Source: Aplectana chamaeleonis
Taxonomy: Eukaryota > Nematoda > Chromadorea > Rhabditida > Cosmocercidae
Direction: 5' to 3'
Assembly (NCBI GenBank): GCA_029168955.1
Contig: JAPDOI010000039.1
Span: forward strand, 186,001 to 250,000
Length of the DNA: 64,000 nucleotides
This document shows, piece by piece, positions 23,501 through 35,500 of this stretch. Under the pieces are notes generated by a model. It worked only from the letters and a program-made list of their open reading frames with translations. It searched no databases and was not told where the DNA came from. The position numbers and the translations under genes are program-made. How positions within the stretch are numbered: position 1 is the first letter of the stretch; each line of letters starts with the position of its first letter.

Positions 23501-26500
23501 CATACACACATACTTACACATACACACATACACACACATACACACACATACACACATACACACATACACACATACACACATACACACATACACACACTTA
23601 CACACATACACACATACATACATACACACACATGCACACATACACACACATACACTCACATACACACATACACACACAACGGGACATATATGCTTTAAGT
23701 ATAAGGATATCTCGATAGCCCACACCTGTGAGGTATCGCGCCTCAAAAACGTATGGTTCTGGAGTTTGAATAGTTAAAAATGAGGACCCGCGACCAGTTC
23801 TCACCAGCCATCCTGCACGAGGAACAGAAACGCCATGTCAGACATAAACGATTCAGTATTGAATCCTCTCTTTTCGCAAAGCCTGGTATCCAAATTTGCA
23901 CAGTGAAATATTCTTAAAAAACCGCAACTTCTGTTTCGGAATGGTATACCACCCTTGTTCGTAGGGTTACAGAGGGATAAGGCAAAACTCGCTGACCCAC
24001 GTGTGTAACGGAAAATTCGGATCAGCCTAATAAATGGGATGCTTTACCTGACTGAATGGACAGTATCGGAGAGTAAGAGAAAACATCTTTAAATTTATCC
24101 TTCCAGATATGTCGCTCTTGTGGTCTTCACGTCGGTCTTGTGGTCGCATGCATGATCTACATTTACACTGGAGCTCTTGTATTTAAACATTTGGAATATC
24201 CTCACGAGGCAGGTTTCAGTACCGTTCCTCCGCGTCAAGATTTCACCTGTGAATCAGGAATATCACCTGTGCCAAAGGGTGTAGGTAAAACAAACTGAAA
24301 GGGAATCAGGACCGGAAGTTGCTTGAATATCCCTCATTTTCTTCTCTAGAAGATATTTCACCTCACGCTTCCGAGCCCCGTTTGACGGATCTTTCCTGCT
24401 ACATATTATTTCAAGTGGTGCATGGTGGGGAGAGCACCATGTCCTTATCAGGTTTAAGGCAGTTTGCATCGAGTGTGGCCAGCTGATTTCGCCGGTTTTC
24501 ATATGTGGTGCGTTTCCATGTTAAAGGCAGAGTTCGCCATACAAATGATTTTTAAGCTCGCTCTGTGAAAGTGTAGATCATCAAAAAAGTAAAAGCAAAT
24601 GAAAAAAAAGTGAAAATTGTGGGGGAAAACGCACAAAAACACGGTAGAACGGCTAATTACAGCTGTCAGCGCGCCCCCCACCAAATAACGAGATTTTCAT
24701 GAATGCGTTCTTATCTGTCTTTTATTTTCTCTTAGAGTAGTCAGTGTTTTAAAAAAGCTCAGAAAATACCCTACAAGAATAATAGATGCTAAGACAGGCA
24801 TGTACAGAAATCTCGAAAATTGGGGGCAGGCGGACACCAAGCAAAAACTTGTTCTTGAGCTTTTTTCTATAATTTTAACTTTTGTCATGGCCAGGTGGCG
24901 TGAATCCAGGTGATAGTTCGCGTTGCCTATTGAAGGTTGACGCTAACTTGGTGCTATATGCTATAAAATAGGTGCATGCGCCACCTCTGCGCCAACTTTC
25001 AGTGGGGAACGCAAAGTACATATCACTAGAATCCATGCCGACGTCACCTTCTCATGAGGATAGCACAAAACCGTTTTTATCGTGAACCCTGCCTTTAAGT
25101 TGCAAAGCCCTATCACGAACTACTGAAAATGCAGCCAAAAACATTTCCATCCAAAAGTTGATAGGCATTTACATGGAGACTCATGGCTGACGCCCTTCTG
25201 ACTTTCACCATTGTCTTTGTGTTGGATTTCCAGATTCCGGTTGATCGGAGAACTGAATGAAAAGCGGTTGAAACGGATAATCAATCAGCTAAAAGTCGGA
25301 TAAAAATGGTTGGGAAACCAGATAGAAATTGACTAAAGCACTAATGTAATTTATGGATAACATCGAATAAGGTCATATAGGCATGTAATAGAAATTGCGT
25401 CATTTCGAGTGAAAAGGTGGGCTCATTCTATTTCATCCAACACATAGCAAAACACGACCCACATCGCTCATTATTGTGCGAAGTATGGAGTTGGAACTCC
25501 GGAATCTTGGAAAGGATACGGAAAGCGTTTGCGACTGCAGATCGTAGGAATCTCATGTTTAGTTCAGTAGCTTCCGTTCGGCAACTTTCTAGTCGCTCGC
25601 AATCACCTGTTTTTTCGGACCATGGTGTCAACAAATTTTTGAACTTTCCATTTCATGAGAGGGCACTGATCCACTTTTCAAACTGATCCTTTTTCTCGCA
25701 GCCGAAATAATCGGAAATCTGATCAGACGTTAATTCTGTGATCAAATGGAGTGTATTCTTTACAGAAGTTCATGAATATTTGTTGGGGGTTTCTAGAGAA
25801 ATGTGTTTGTAATTGGGCAAACAGACACGCATGTTGAGCTTCTCCGATAAAGCGATAAGGTTGAGCAGCAATGCATTCCCTCGTGCATGACATCTCTGAC
25901 GAATGTATTGTCTTAATACTGGCTGGTGAAGAATCGTTCAGAGTACCCAACAAGAATGTCAATTATGGGATGTTTTGCAGATGGACGTGCGTGATTCTAC
26001 CGCAAGAAGATTCCAAGAGTTGCAGACGAGATTCATCAGGGAGGCAGAGCGATTCCGTACAACCACAGACGGTGTGTCCGGCAAATTCGCCCTTACACTA
26101 TGCTATTCTTGCGAATAGTGGGCTTAGCCGAATGTTAGCTTGAGTTCTGATTTCTCTTCATACTTTTAAGTATGTATTCATTGTATTCATTTTGAGGGAA
26201 TCAGGTCCAAACGTTGTTAACAACAGTTGAATGCGCGTTTTATCTTACAGATGCTCAAACTAGCAATACAACCCTCGAGATGTTCATTGACGAGTACCTC
26301 GACAATCTGTTCAGCAGCTTCGATAACTCTGTAAGTTATGCTTAGTTTTTGCAAGCGATTCAAGATTTTGCTATGTAAGGATTATTTTTAGTGTATTGGT
26401 AGTGTTAAAGGTAGTGGACGAAAAACGAAAACCATGAAAATTAGGTGTGTTCGCAAACCGGTAAAGTGCCGTGAAGGCTACGGTGCAAGAAACGGGTTGT

Positions 26501-29500
26501 AATTAGAGTTTTTAAGTTTCTGAAATAATGTTTCGTGCACACGTGCACAGCTCCGCCCAAAAAGATGGGAGACTCATGTGTGTATATGTAGTCAAAATTT
26601 ATAGACATTCAAAGGCAGAATTGAATGCAAAATTGGCTAACAAACTAGTTGAAAATGTAAACAAGCAATTGATTGATTGTTTTCACTAGATGAGGACAGA
26701 AATATTGGAGCAGGCCAGTTCGAAGATAATTAGTCATTGATTGAATCTCGAATTCGAGGCAGCTGATGTGTTTGATTCGAGATCATTGATGTGGAGTGGG
26801 GTCGTCTATAGTGCTTATCTGGGTCAAATTCCGGTCCGCAATTGCGTCTCGACACACTTCGCGGCCGCACGCGCTCGAGTCAATCGAGTTTCCAGCTCCT
26901 AAGCCGACTCGATATGGCTTTTTTATGCAGTATTCTTCAATTTTGTTTAGTTTCTAGTTTCTAAAACCCACCTAGAGTCAACAGATCGGCAGCTGCGGCG
27001 CTGGAAACTCTTCCAACTCGAAAGCGCGCGGCCGCAAAGCGTGTCGAGACGCAATTGCGGACCGGAATTTGACCCAGATAAGCACAGTACCAACAAATGA
27101 CCGGAAAGTAAAGGCAGATAGTTCGGCCCCAAATAGGCTGTCTTTAAGTTTGCTCTTGTCAAAGGTTACCTTTGTTCAGATCGCCAAGAAGTACTTTGAC
27201 TCAGTATTTTACAATGATGGTGTGTACATGGAATTGTGGACGGAGGATTCTTCTGTGCTCTTTACAGCTACTACTATGGTCCCAGTAGGTTGGAAACGTA
27301 GCCCAATAGGCGCTCATTACAAATGAATCACGTATAGCAAAAAAAATGCTGCAATTTGACATGATTTATCCTGCAATGGTTGGAAGTCATTGGCTGCAAA
27401 AGAACCTGCCATGGGCGATCTACAGGGGCTGTAGTAGAAACGACCAAAACTGCCCCTTCGTCCAGAAAGTCAGACAACGATTCAGAGGAACACTCCATGT
27501 AAGATTATTTGTGGGTTCAGAAGGATTGCGGAATGTGAACGAAAAATTTAACGGGTACGTTTGGAAATTGCCGGTGCGTGTTTATAGAGGTTTCTGGCTA
27601 TTATAAAAGAGGCGGGGGTGGGCCAGAGACTTTTGATTGTTTCATAAGTGAACAGGTGAGAATGGCCATTCGAAGGTAAAGACATCAGCGCAGCTTGCGT
27701 TGAAAGTATTCCAGGGAAATTGTTTTTTTATGTGGAAGAGTTGGAATAGTTTGTAGCGGCAGAATAGCCGGAGCGGACGACCCCAGCACATGCAATACGT
27801 TCGGTCAGAAAAGAGTGTTCATCACTCATGGAATCCTATATCTGTTATTAAAGGCATACAACGATTCCGAAGTGTATTTTTGGTTTCAAAAGCGTTTCTT
27901 GTAGTCGCATCGTTAGTTCTGGCCGAGAAAAGAAGTCGCGTCGAGGTTCTGGCAGCAACTGAGGCTGTCTTGGTCAAGTTTGCTGCTTCAAAGGGATCGG
28001 CAGCCAGTCGAATGAAAAGGAAACCTGACCACGGGCTAACCGACAGCCACTGGCAGGGACTTTGTCCTATCGATTTCCGCTGCAGCAAGTCAGCAAACTT
28101 TCGTAGTTAGTCCTAATGTTCTCGCGGATATTCTGGAAGTTTCCGTTGTTGGTTAACAACTCCAGAAGTTGGTCCAACTCCAGTCTCGGTCATTGCGGGA
28201 GCGACCGCGGTGGATCCATTAGGGGCCGTATGCAAGAACGCCACCGTTGAGGCAGGGGCAGTGCAGTCGGCGCCTTTGAAGATCGCTGATGCTTACAAGG
28301 CACGACACGTCTATCGTAGTTGGTTACAAGTCAGGATGCGTATTTTGTGCCCCAGTAGTACTTCTCGCTGTGCCGTAGCCGCCCCAGCTAGGAACTTGGG
28401 GCACAGCGGGGACACTATTGGGGCACGACATACGTGTCTTGACTTGCAACGAAGTACGATAGAAATGTCCTGTCTTGTAAGCATAGGCATCTTCGAAGGC
28501 GCCGACCTCACTGCACTTGCCCCAACTGTCGCGTTCTTGCATACGGCCCCGGGTAATGATGGCTAACAGACTCACCGCGGAAGCTCATAGGCTGACCGTG
28601 ACTGGATCGGGACGGACCGCGTGATTTTTCGGAATAACAGTTCGTGGAAACCGGTCTGAGAAGCTCTCGTTCTGGTGGCTGTTGACTTTAAGATCGCGGC
28701 CATTGTTCCTTTTCGTCCGAGCAGCGCGACTTACACACGCTCGGTTCATTCTTCTTTAATAGAAGTAATGACATAACCGTATATGTGTCTTTCGACTCGA
28801 ATTGAAAAGCACCATGGCAGCAGCACGTGCTGCTGTTCCGGCCGCATGGCCGGTTCAACGCGGCCCCTTCGATAGAGGAGTGGCCTCCCACAAATGTGTA
28901 CGGTCTATGTCATGTTCTCCAGCGAGGAGGCTACCTCTGACATAGTTCGCAACACGGACGTCACTCTCGACACGGTGTACATTGAACTAGCTCTTCTCGC
29001 TGTGAGTGGAAAGGACCACGTGAGAGATCCCCTGAGCAGTCAAACTCTTTGTGCAGGAAGTGTCCCGAAATCTTGCTCAAGGATTGAGCCTGAAAGACCT
29101 ACTGCGGTTTCTATGAGATTAGACTTCTTAGATAAAGGCGTACTAAAAGACAAATAAGTACTTGATAAATTGGAGCGCAATTGCATGATGCATTCATCCT
29201 ATAGAGAGTGCGGTAGCTGAATTGCTCACCAAACCGCCTTGTAGTTGAGTTAGAGGCAGCGTTCGTGATGATCATCCTTGTTGACTTTCCACAGTGAAAT
29301 GATAGGCGAGAAGGATCTTAGGCTCCCAGTGTCGAAAGGACGGTAGAAAACGAGCCAGGAGCGGCAAAATAACGGCTGCAAACAAGCGTTTTTGTGCCTT
29401 AAGCCTAGTTTTGACTGCAGGTGGTCGCTGCGGCTACGCTAGGGACAACTGTTCCTTTTTCATCGCGCGTAATGGAAAGCCGCTCCAATTGTGATCGCTT

Positions 29501-32500
29501 CGTGGCATACGTCCTACATCACCGGGTTGCGGCGACGAAATCCTATGTTTTACTGCATCGCTACTTGAAGAGCGATTCTCAATGGTCGCTGACCATCGCT
29601 CCATCGCTGCCAAAATGGCAGCGATAGAGCGATTGCCAGCGAATGACACGTTTCGTCTAATGAACGTTGACCCGTTCACATGACAAGATCAGTGTTTTCG
29701 AGTCGAAACGCGTTATTAATGAATACCAGCCATTATTTTCACTGACTGATTGAATTTTTCTATCATCCGTGGGCCTATGCACTATGAACAGAATCGCTGC
29801 CGCTGCCACATCGCTGCAGCAGAGGGTGCAAAATCGCTGCGATGAAAAACAGCAGCGATGCAGTCAAAACTAGGCTTCAGACACGCCTGGTGCCCCAGAT
29901 CCGCCCCCTCGGAATAAACAAATGACGACTCAGATTACAGCAATGATCAAGTGAAGGAAGTGCTGATAAGTGAGCTGATCGCTTCATGCACTGATGGGTA
30001 TCATCCTTCTAGCGTTCATTTCCTTCACGCTCAAAAATCAACGTAAACAAGAGAGGGCCTATTTTGGCTCAAAAAACGCGTCTTTCGTGTCCTTTTTAAA
30101 GGCAGTGGTCGCGATCAAATATGCTTGTCGTCTTTTTCCCTCTGAACCCTTTCCTGGGTCTCTAGTAGTAGGACCTAAGAGAAAAAATCGCGAAAAAACC
30201 ACTGTTTTGGGCCAAATTTGAAGCCTGAACTTTCTTGTCTTTTGATGGTGGACGAGCCCACTCCACATCATCGGCATCGATGACCTCTTATATCAAGAAC
30301 ATCAGCTGGCTTGAAATTGAATTTTAATCAATGAACCTTCGGATTTGTGTACACATCTAGTCAGAAACATCGACTGGAGTGCTTTCTTTCATTGCTCAAC
30401 TGTTTTTATTGGGTAAATTTGCATTTATATCGTCCTCTGAATGTCGATGATTTTTGACTGCTCGGCATGAGACTGCGATCTTTTTCGTCATCGCTGTGCA
30501 GGTGTGCACGAACTGGCAACTTTGGGCCTTAGAAACTCTAGTTCTAGGCCGTTTTTCACCGCGCTACCTTCATAGTTTTTTCAGCTGTTTTCAACATAGG
30601 CTGATTTTTGTAGTTTTTTCGTTAACGTTTTTCATCGTGACCACTGCCTTTAAGCATTCCTTGCTATATAGGACACTAGACCTTCCGTTAACCGTGGAGA
30701 TATCGGAAGTGAAATTTATCGTGAACACTGCCTCTAAAAACGTATTGTGGCTGAATCGAACCTCCTGATGCTTCCGCGATTCAGGTTTTGGTCTTATCAC
30801 TCCTCTTACGTGGAAAGGACGCTTATTTCTAATTGTTTATGCCATCGTTGGAATTCCTCTGGCACTAGTGACTATATCCGATATTGGGAAATTTTTCTGC
30901 GATGCTGCTTTCAAACTATTCCGAGAGGTTGGTGTCCAAACAATGCAGCTTGACCGACTTACACTTTCTCCTTTAGTCAACGGTGTCATTCACGGCCGCA
31001 CTTCTCATTCTTCTTCTGCTTTATCCACTTGCTGGAGGAATATGCATCCACAATGTCTCTCATTTGTCTCTATTTGACAGCGTCTATTACTGCTGTATCA
31101 CGATTCTTACAGTCGGCTTCGGTGATATCGAGTGAGATTTTCAATAATTATTGGTAGTCCTGTAAGACTCCGTTCATAGCTAACAAGCAACGGCACGCGT
31201 CAGGTGGTTGTCATTTCTCAGAGAATCTGTTGAGTATATATTCAACTCGAGTGATCACACCTATCGAAAGGCTCTAACGCAGAGGCACGTTCTCCAAACA
31301 GCAGCGCGTACTGCAAATTTTCATCGCAGAGGCATGTGCTGCAAAATTTTATGTAAGGAGCACTTGCTGTAATATAGTCCAGCGCTATTGTAGCAGCACA
31401 CCGATGCGCGACGCGGCCGCCATAGCGACATGCGACGCGGCCAGCTCTCCGAGCACCATCTGGGGCCGCCAGCGGTTGGACGAAGTCTCCAACGGCCGGG
31501 CGGGCAAAGTATCGCAAACTTAGGTGACTGAACCGCAGGGTCAGGCGTGGCAATGGGATCGGTCGTTGGAGAGTGCGGCCCCCCTCCTCCCAGCGGGTGG
31601 CTCGTCACGGCGCCCCCCCCCCCCCCCCGAACAAAAGTTCGAATTTTCTCCCATTTATTCAATACTTTCTTTTTTTCGATTTTTTTGATTATATACAAAA
31701 ATTTGTCAACATTCCCTTGTTTGATGGCTAGTTCTCGGTTAAATCAAGAGCTAGGGGCCTCACACTCGATTTGTGAATAGCACTATTGAATAGCTTGAAA
31801 ATAAACCCTATATGGACAGGATCCATAAAAAAAGTTTCTCTCTCGTGACTGACAGGAAAGTCCGGAAGAGATTTTTTTAGAAAATTTGACGCTGAAAATG
31901 ACACATTGATCTGCTTTTTCTCGACTGATATCAGGTGGCAAGTTGTTCTCCACAAAAAGCTGTGCCAGAAAATGTCGCGAAGTTCCTTCCAGGAGGGTTT
32001 ACCAAAAATTTTCCTCAACGGGATCGTAGCGGTTCAAGGGGTCAAAATTCCATTGAACGAATTCGGACATCCCAGTGGCTCGTTCTCGGTTCAATCAAAA
32101 GCTAGGGGTCTCAAATCCGGGCTGTGAATGATACTTCTGAACAGCTTCAAAATAAACCCCATGTGGACAGGATCTACGAGAAAAGTTTTTTCTCTTGCTT
32201 TACGACATATTACAAGTCTTAAGAAAAAGCCTGGTGAAAAATTGTTTTGGTACAAAAAAATTAGGTCCCAAAATGCTGCAAATGTTCTAAAAATCAATTC
32301 TGTATAGGTGGGAAAACGACCTTAATCACCACTGGATTCTTATCAGGGGTGTGCGTGAATGGAATTTCAAATTTCGTAAATCGTAAACCGTAATTACGAC
32401 AAAACCACCGTAAATCGTAAACCGTAAATCGTAAATCGTAAACAGCAACTAATAACAATATCTACTAAAATTATTATTACTATGGTGAAACAAGAGAAAC

Positions 32501-35500
32501 TACCTACTGTCCACCGTTTCACGTACTTAGTTCATACACACATATTAGGTTGCGTTAAGAATTTGACAGCTAACCAGGTTTAGGAGGGATGGCATACTTT
32601 GTCGCTGTCATGAGCGACTGGAATGAAAACTAGCACACATCGCGGTTGGACTCGCATCGGAGAAGCGGCATCGCCTTTCGTAGGAACAATTATCGCGCGT
32701 GAGCCTCTGCGACTTGTCGCGGAGGACTAACATACCGCAAATGTGCCGAAGCCTGTCGCTGTGCAGCGCACTGTAAATGCGAAAGGTTAAGAGGGCGGGA
32801 AGCGGTCGCTGTCACTGTGCAGAGCGACGCGACCGCGTGTCGCAAAAACACCATTGGCCTGATGGGACCGTCTTACCCGTATTTGTCTCCTTTCCCTCAA
32901 CACTCATTCAACAACTCCTCCCCAGATCTTGAGAAATCCGGAAGTCCGATTCAGCTGACCGCGAATCTGCTGGGCAACACGAACACAATTATACTCGTAA
33001 TGCCTCTCCCGAAACGCTAACGCCGTTGTAAGCGTTAAAACGAGCCAAAATGACCATATTTGAGCGATTCTCAACAGCCGAATTTGAGAACTCCTCCCAT
33101 TTGCCAGCGGAACGGCAACACCGATTATACAATCGGTGAGGATCGCACTGATATGTATAGTTAGCTCCGTGGCTTGTTTCCCCAGAAAAAAAAACATTTA
33201 AATTTAAACCGCGGCTCTCGCGGCGGTTTGAATCTCACCAGCGGCTGGCTGGTAATCACTAGCCAGCCGCGGGTGAGATCTAAACCGCCGCGACAGCCGC
33301 GATTTGAATTTAAGTGTTTTTTCCTGAGAAAACAAGCCACGGACCTAACCATAGTTCATTATGTACTTCGAGTTCCCTACTGAAGGTTGGCTCAAACTCG
33401 GTGCACGTACGTCAAAAATATGGCACCGAGATTGCGCCAACTTTGAATAGAGATCGCAAAGCTTAAGTTCGATACGGCCCGACTCTATATTATCTAGAGC
33501 ACAGTATCGGTCACCCAGTAAAAGTTATCTAGAGCACAGTATCGGTCACCCAGTAAAAGTTATTTTTCCTATATTCACTAAATCACTAGCTTTATGATGA
33601 CGATACCGTAGATTATCAAAGACAACGAAAGCACAAAAACCCGCTTTCTAATTATTGCCGGTTTGTGCTGTTTGGTCGCCATAGTTAAGGAATATAGCCC
33701 ACGCGCTTCACCAAACGATCGCATTTGTGAGAGATAACAGTTTCAGAAAAAGGGCGAAAATGAGCATTTAAACTAGGGCTCGCGCCTTTTCTGAGTGTCC
33801 GTTTCCTGCGAACGAAGAAAAATTAACTAGGTCAAACAATTTTTAGCTCCAAACTTTTCGGGTAAAAAAACCAACGCTCCTCTTATTGATATCAGTGGAC
33901 TCTAAGCAGCCGTAATCTACTCAAAAGGCGGGCCAGGAGCAATATTTGAAGCAATTTTTTGATTGATTAGACCGCTTCGTTCGATGTCGTGACATCAATT
34001 TAGTTATAGGAATCAGGACAGTTGATATTCATAAAAAAAAACTCGAAAACGAAACTCCTCGTGAAGAGTGCTACTAGATTGCTCTACGTCGTAGGCGGCA
34101 GCTTGTGAGAAGCGCGCAGTGCGGGTCTGTTATCCAGCGGCTCCAACTCCAGCCGCGTGTATCGCGTTATAATGATAGAATCACGTCAAAGAATGATAAT
34201 GGGATAGTGCTGTAGTCAGACGCCTGGATTGGCCCCATCTCCTGACCAAAAACATTGGTATACGCAAGGTGGGATTAGAGCAGGTCAATTGGAGATGTCT
34301 TGTGATTTATTTCCATTTCATGTATTTTTATTTACGAAAGATTACGATTTACGGTCCAAAATGTCGTAAATCGTAAACCGTAAATACGAGACCCAAAAAC
34401 ACCGTAAATCGTAAAATCGTAAATCGTAAACCGTAATTACGCACACCCCTGATTCTTATCACCTAAAAAAATGGTACCAAAAAAAGTGTGTCCCTAAATT
34501 CTGCAAAAGTTCTAAAAAAAAATTTCCGTATAGGTAAGCAAGCGACCTTTTACGACCGTGACCACCTCCGGACTTGGTACAATTTTGGATTCTGATAGGG
34601 TGAAGCATCTCCACACAACACTTTGGGATTGAGATTTTGCGAGCAGCCAGACAGTAGGAAATAAAATCGTTTCATCTTAGTCGCACGAATAGCCAGTTTA
34701 CAAGCGGTATTGGCTTTCTGATTCCCACAACAAAAGATCATTCGCTTTTCTTGTTTTTTTGAGAAAAAATCGTTCGCTAAGTGTACTTACAATAGAAACA
34801 AAATGACTTCAGAAACATTGGAAAACACTCTTATCTGGGGATGAGTGATTTCTCCTGTTTGTACTTCTTGTTGTTGCTATTTATCCATATTGCATCACTA
34901 CAGTATTTAAAAAATGACGTGAAATTGCATGGCTATATACAATTAACAACAAATGTCTGAATGAAAGTTTTATTTGTATTTTCACATTTCGTAGGCAAAA
35001 AACCAAAAAAAATAGAAATTGAGATGAAGGCAAATTTAGACTTGAAATTCTGAAAAGAAATATGGGAAACAAAACAATGCGGAGCAGATCATGAGTGGTA
35101 GCAAACCTCTCGAGATCGCCACTTAACGCAAACGTCAAAGTGGCACTTTAGTGCAATTTAATTATCAGAGGGTGACATGATGGGCAGAAGACTTTGATGC
35201 TCCGACATGCTTGCCTACAAAACGACGCCTAATCTTGAATTCGAATCAACGCCCACCGCGCAAGAGACTCGAGAGTTGCCACTGTGCCATCACAGCGTTT
35301 GCCGCACCCGGCATTGCGGCAGTTCTCAGGGGTCGTTTATACTCCCGCCGCCGAGCGGCGCGTCACAGTGCATTTCTGTAATATTGATCTTGCAGCGCGG
35401 CACGATCGATACTGTAGGATTGCACTTCATCGGCGGCAGAAGTATAAACGACGCCCTAGGAGCCGCGCCCTGTTGGCACTCTGCTCAACCCCTTACACCC

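Larger units (their letters stand above)
31725..34580. repeat. Direct repeats of about 350 bp, split by an insertion
   Basis: Segments starting AGTTCTCGGTTAAATCAAGA (31730) and CGTTCTCGGTTCAATCAAAA (32082) are diverged direct copies. The later part of the unit (GTCCC..AAATGCTGCAAATGTTC at about 32265) reappears at about 34490. The array is broken by hAT-like element 3. Confidence 0.6.

Noticed and set aside
22210..23746. Long open frames (up to 342 codons) on both strands
   Set aside because: They lie wholly in the 42-bp minisatellite and the CA-rich arrays; unit lengths divisible by three keep several frames open. No protein-like sequence.
24285..24290. AG|GTAAAA as donor of K2P exon 2
   Set aside because: It would leave phase 1, while exon 3 begins in phase 0; the weaker GTAGGT at 24281 keeps the frame. 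An unseen extra exon could revive it.
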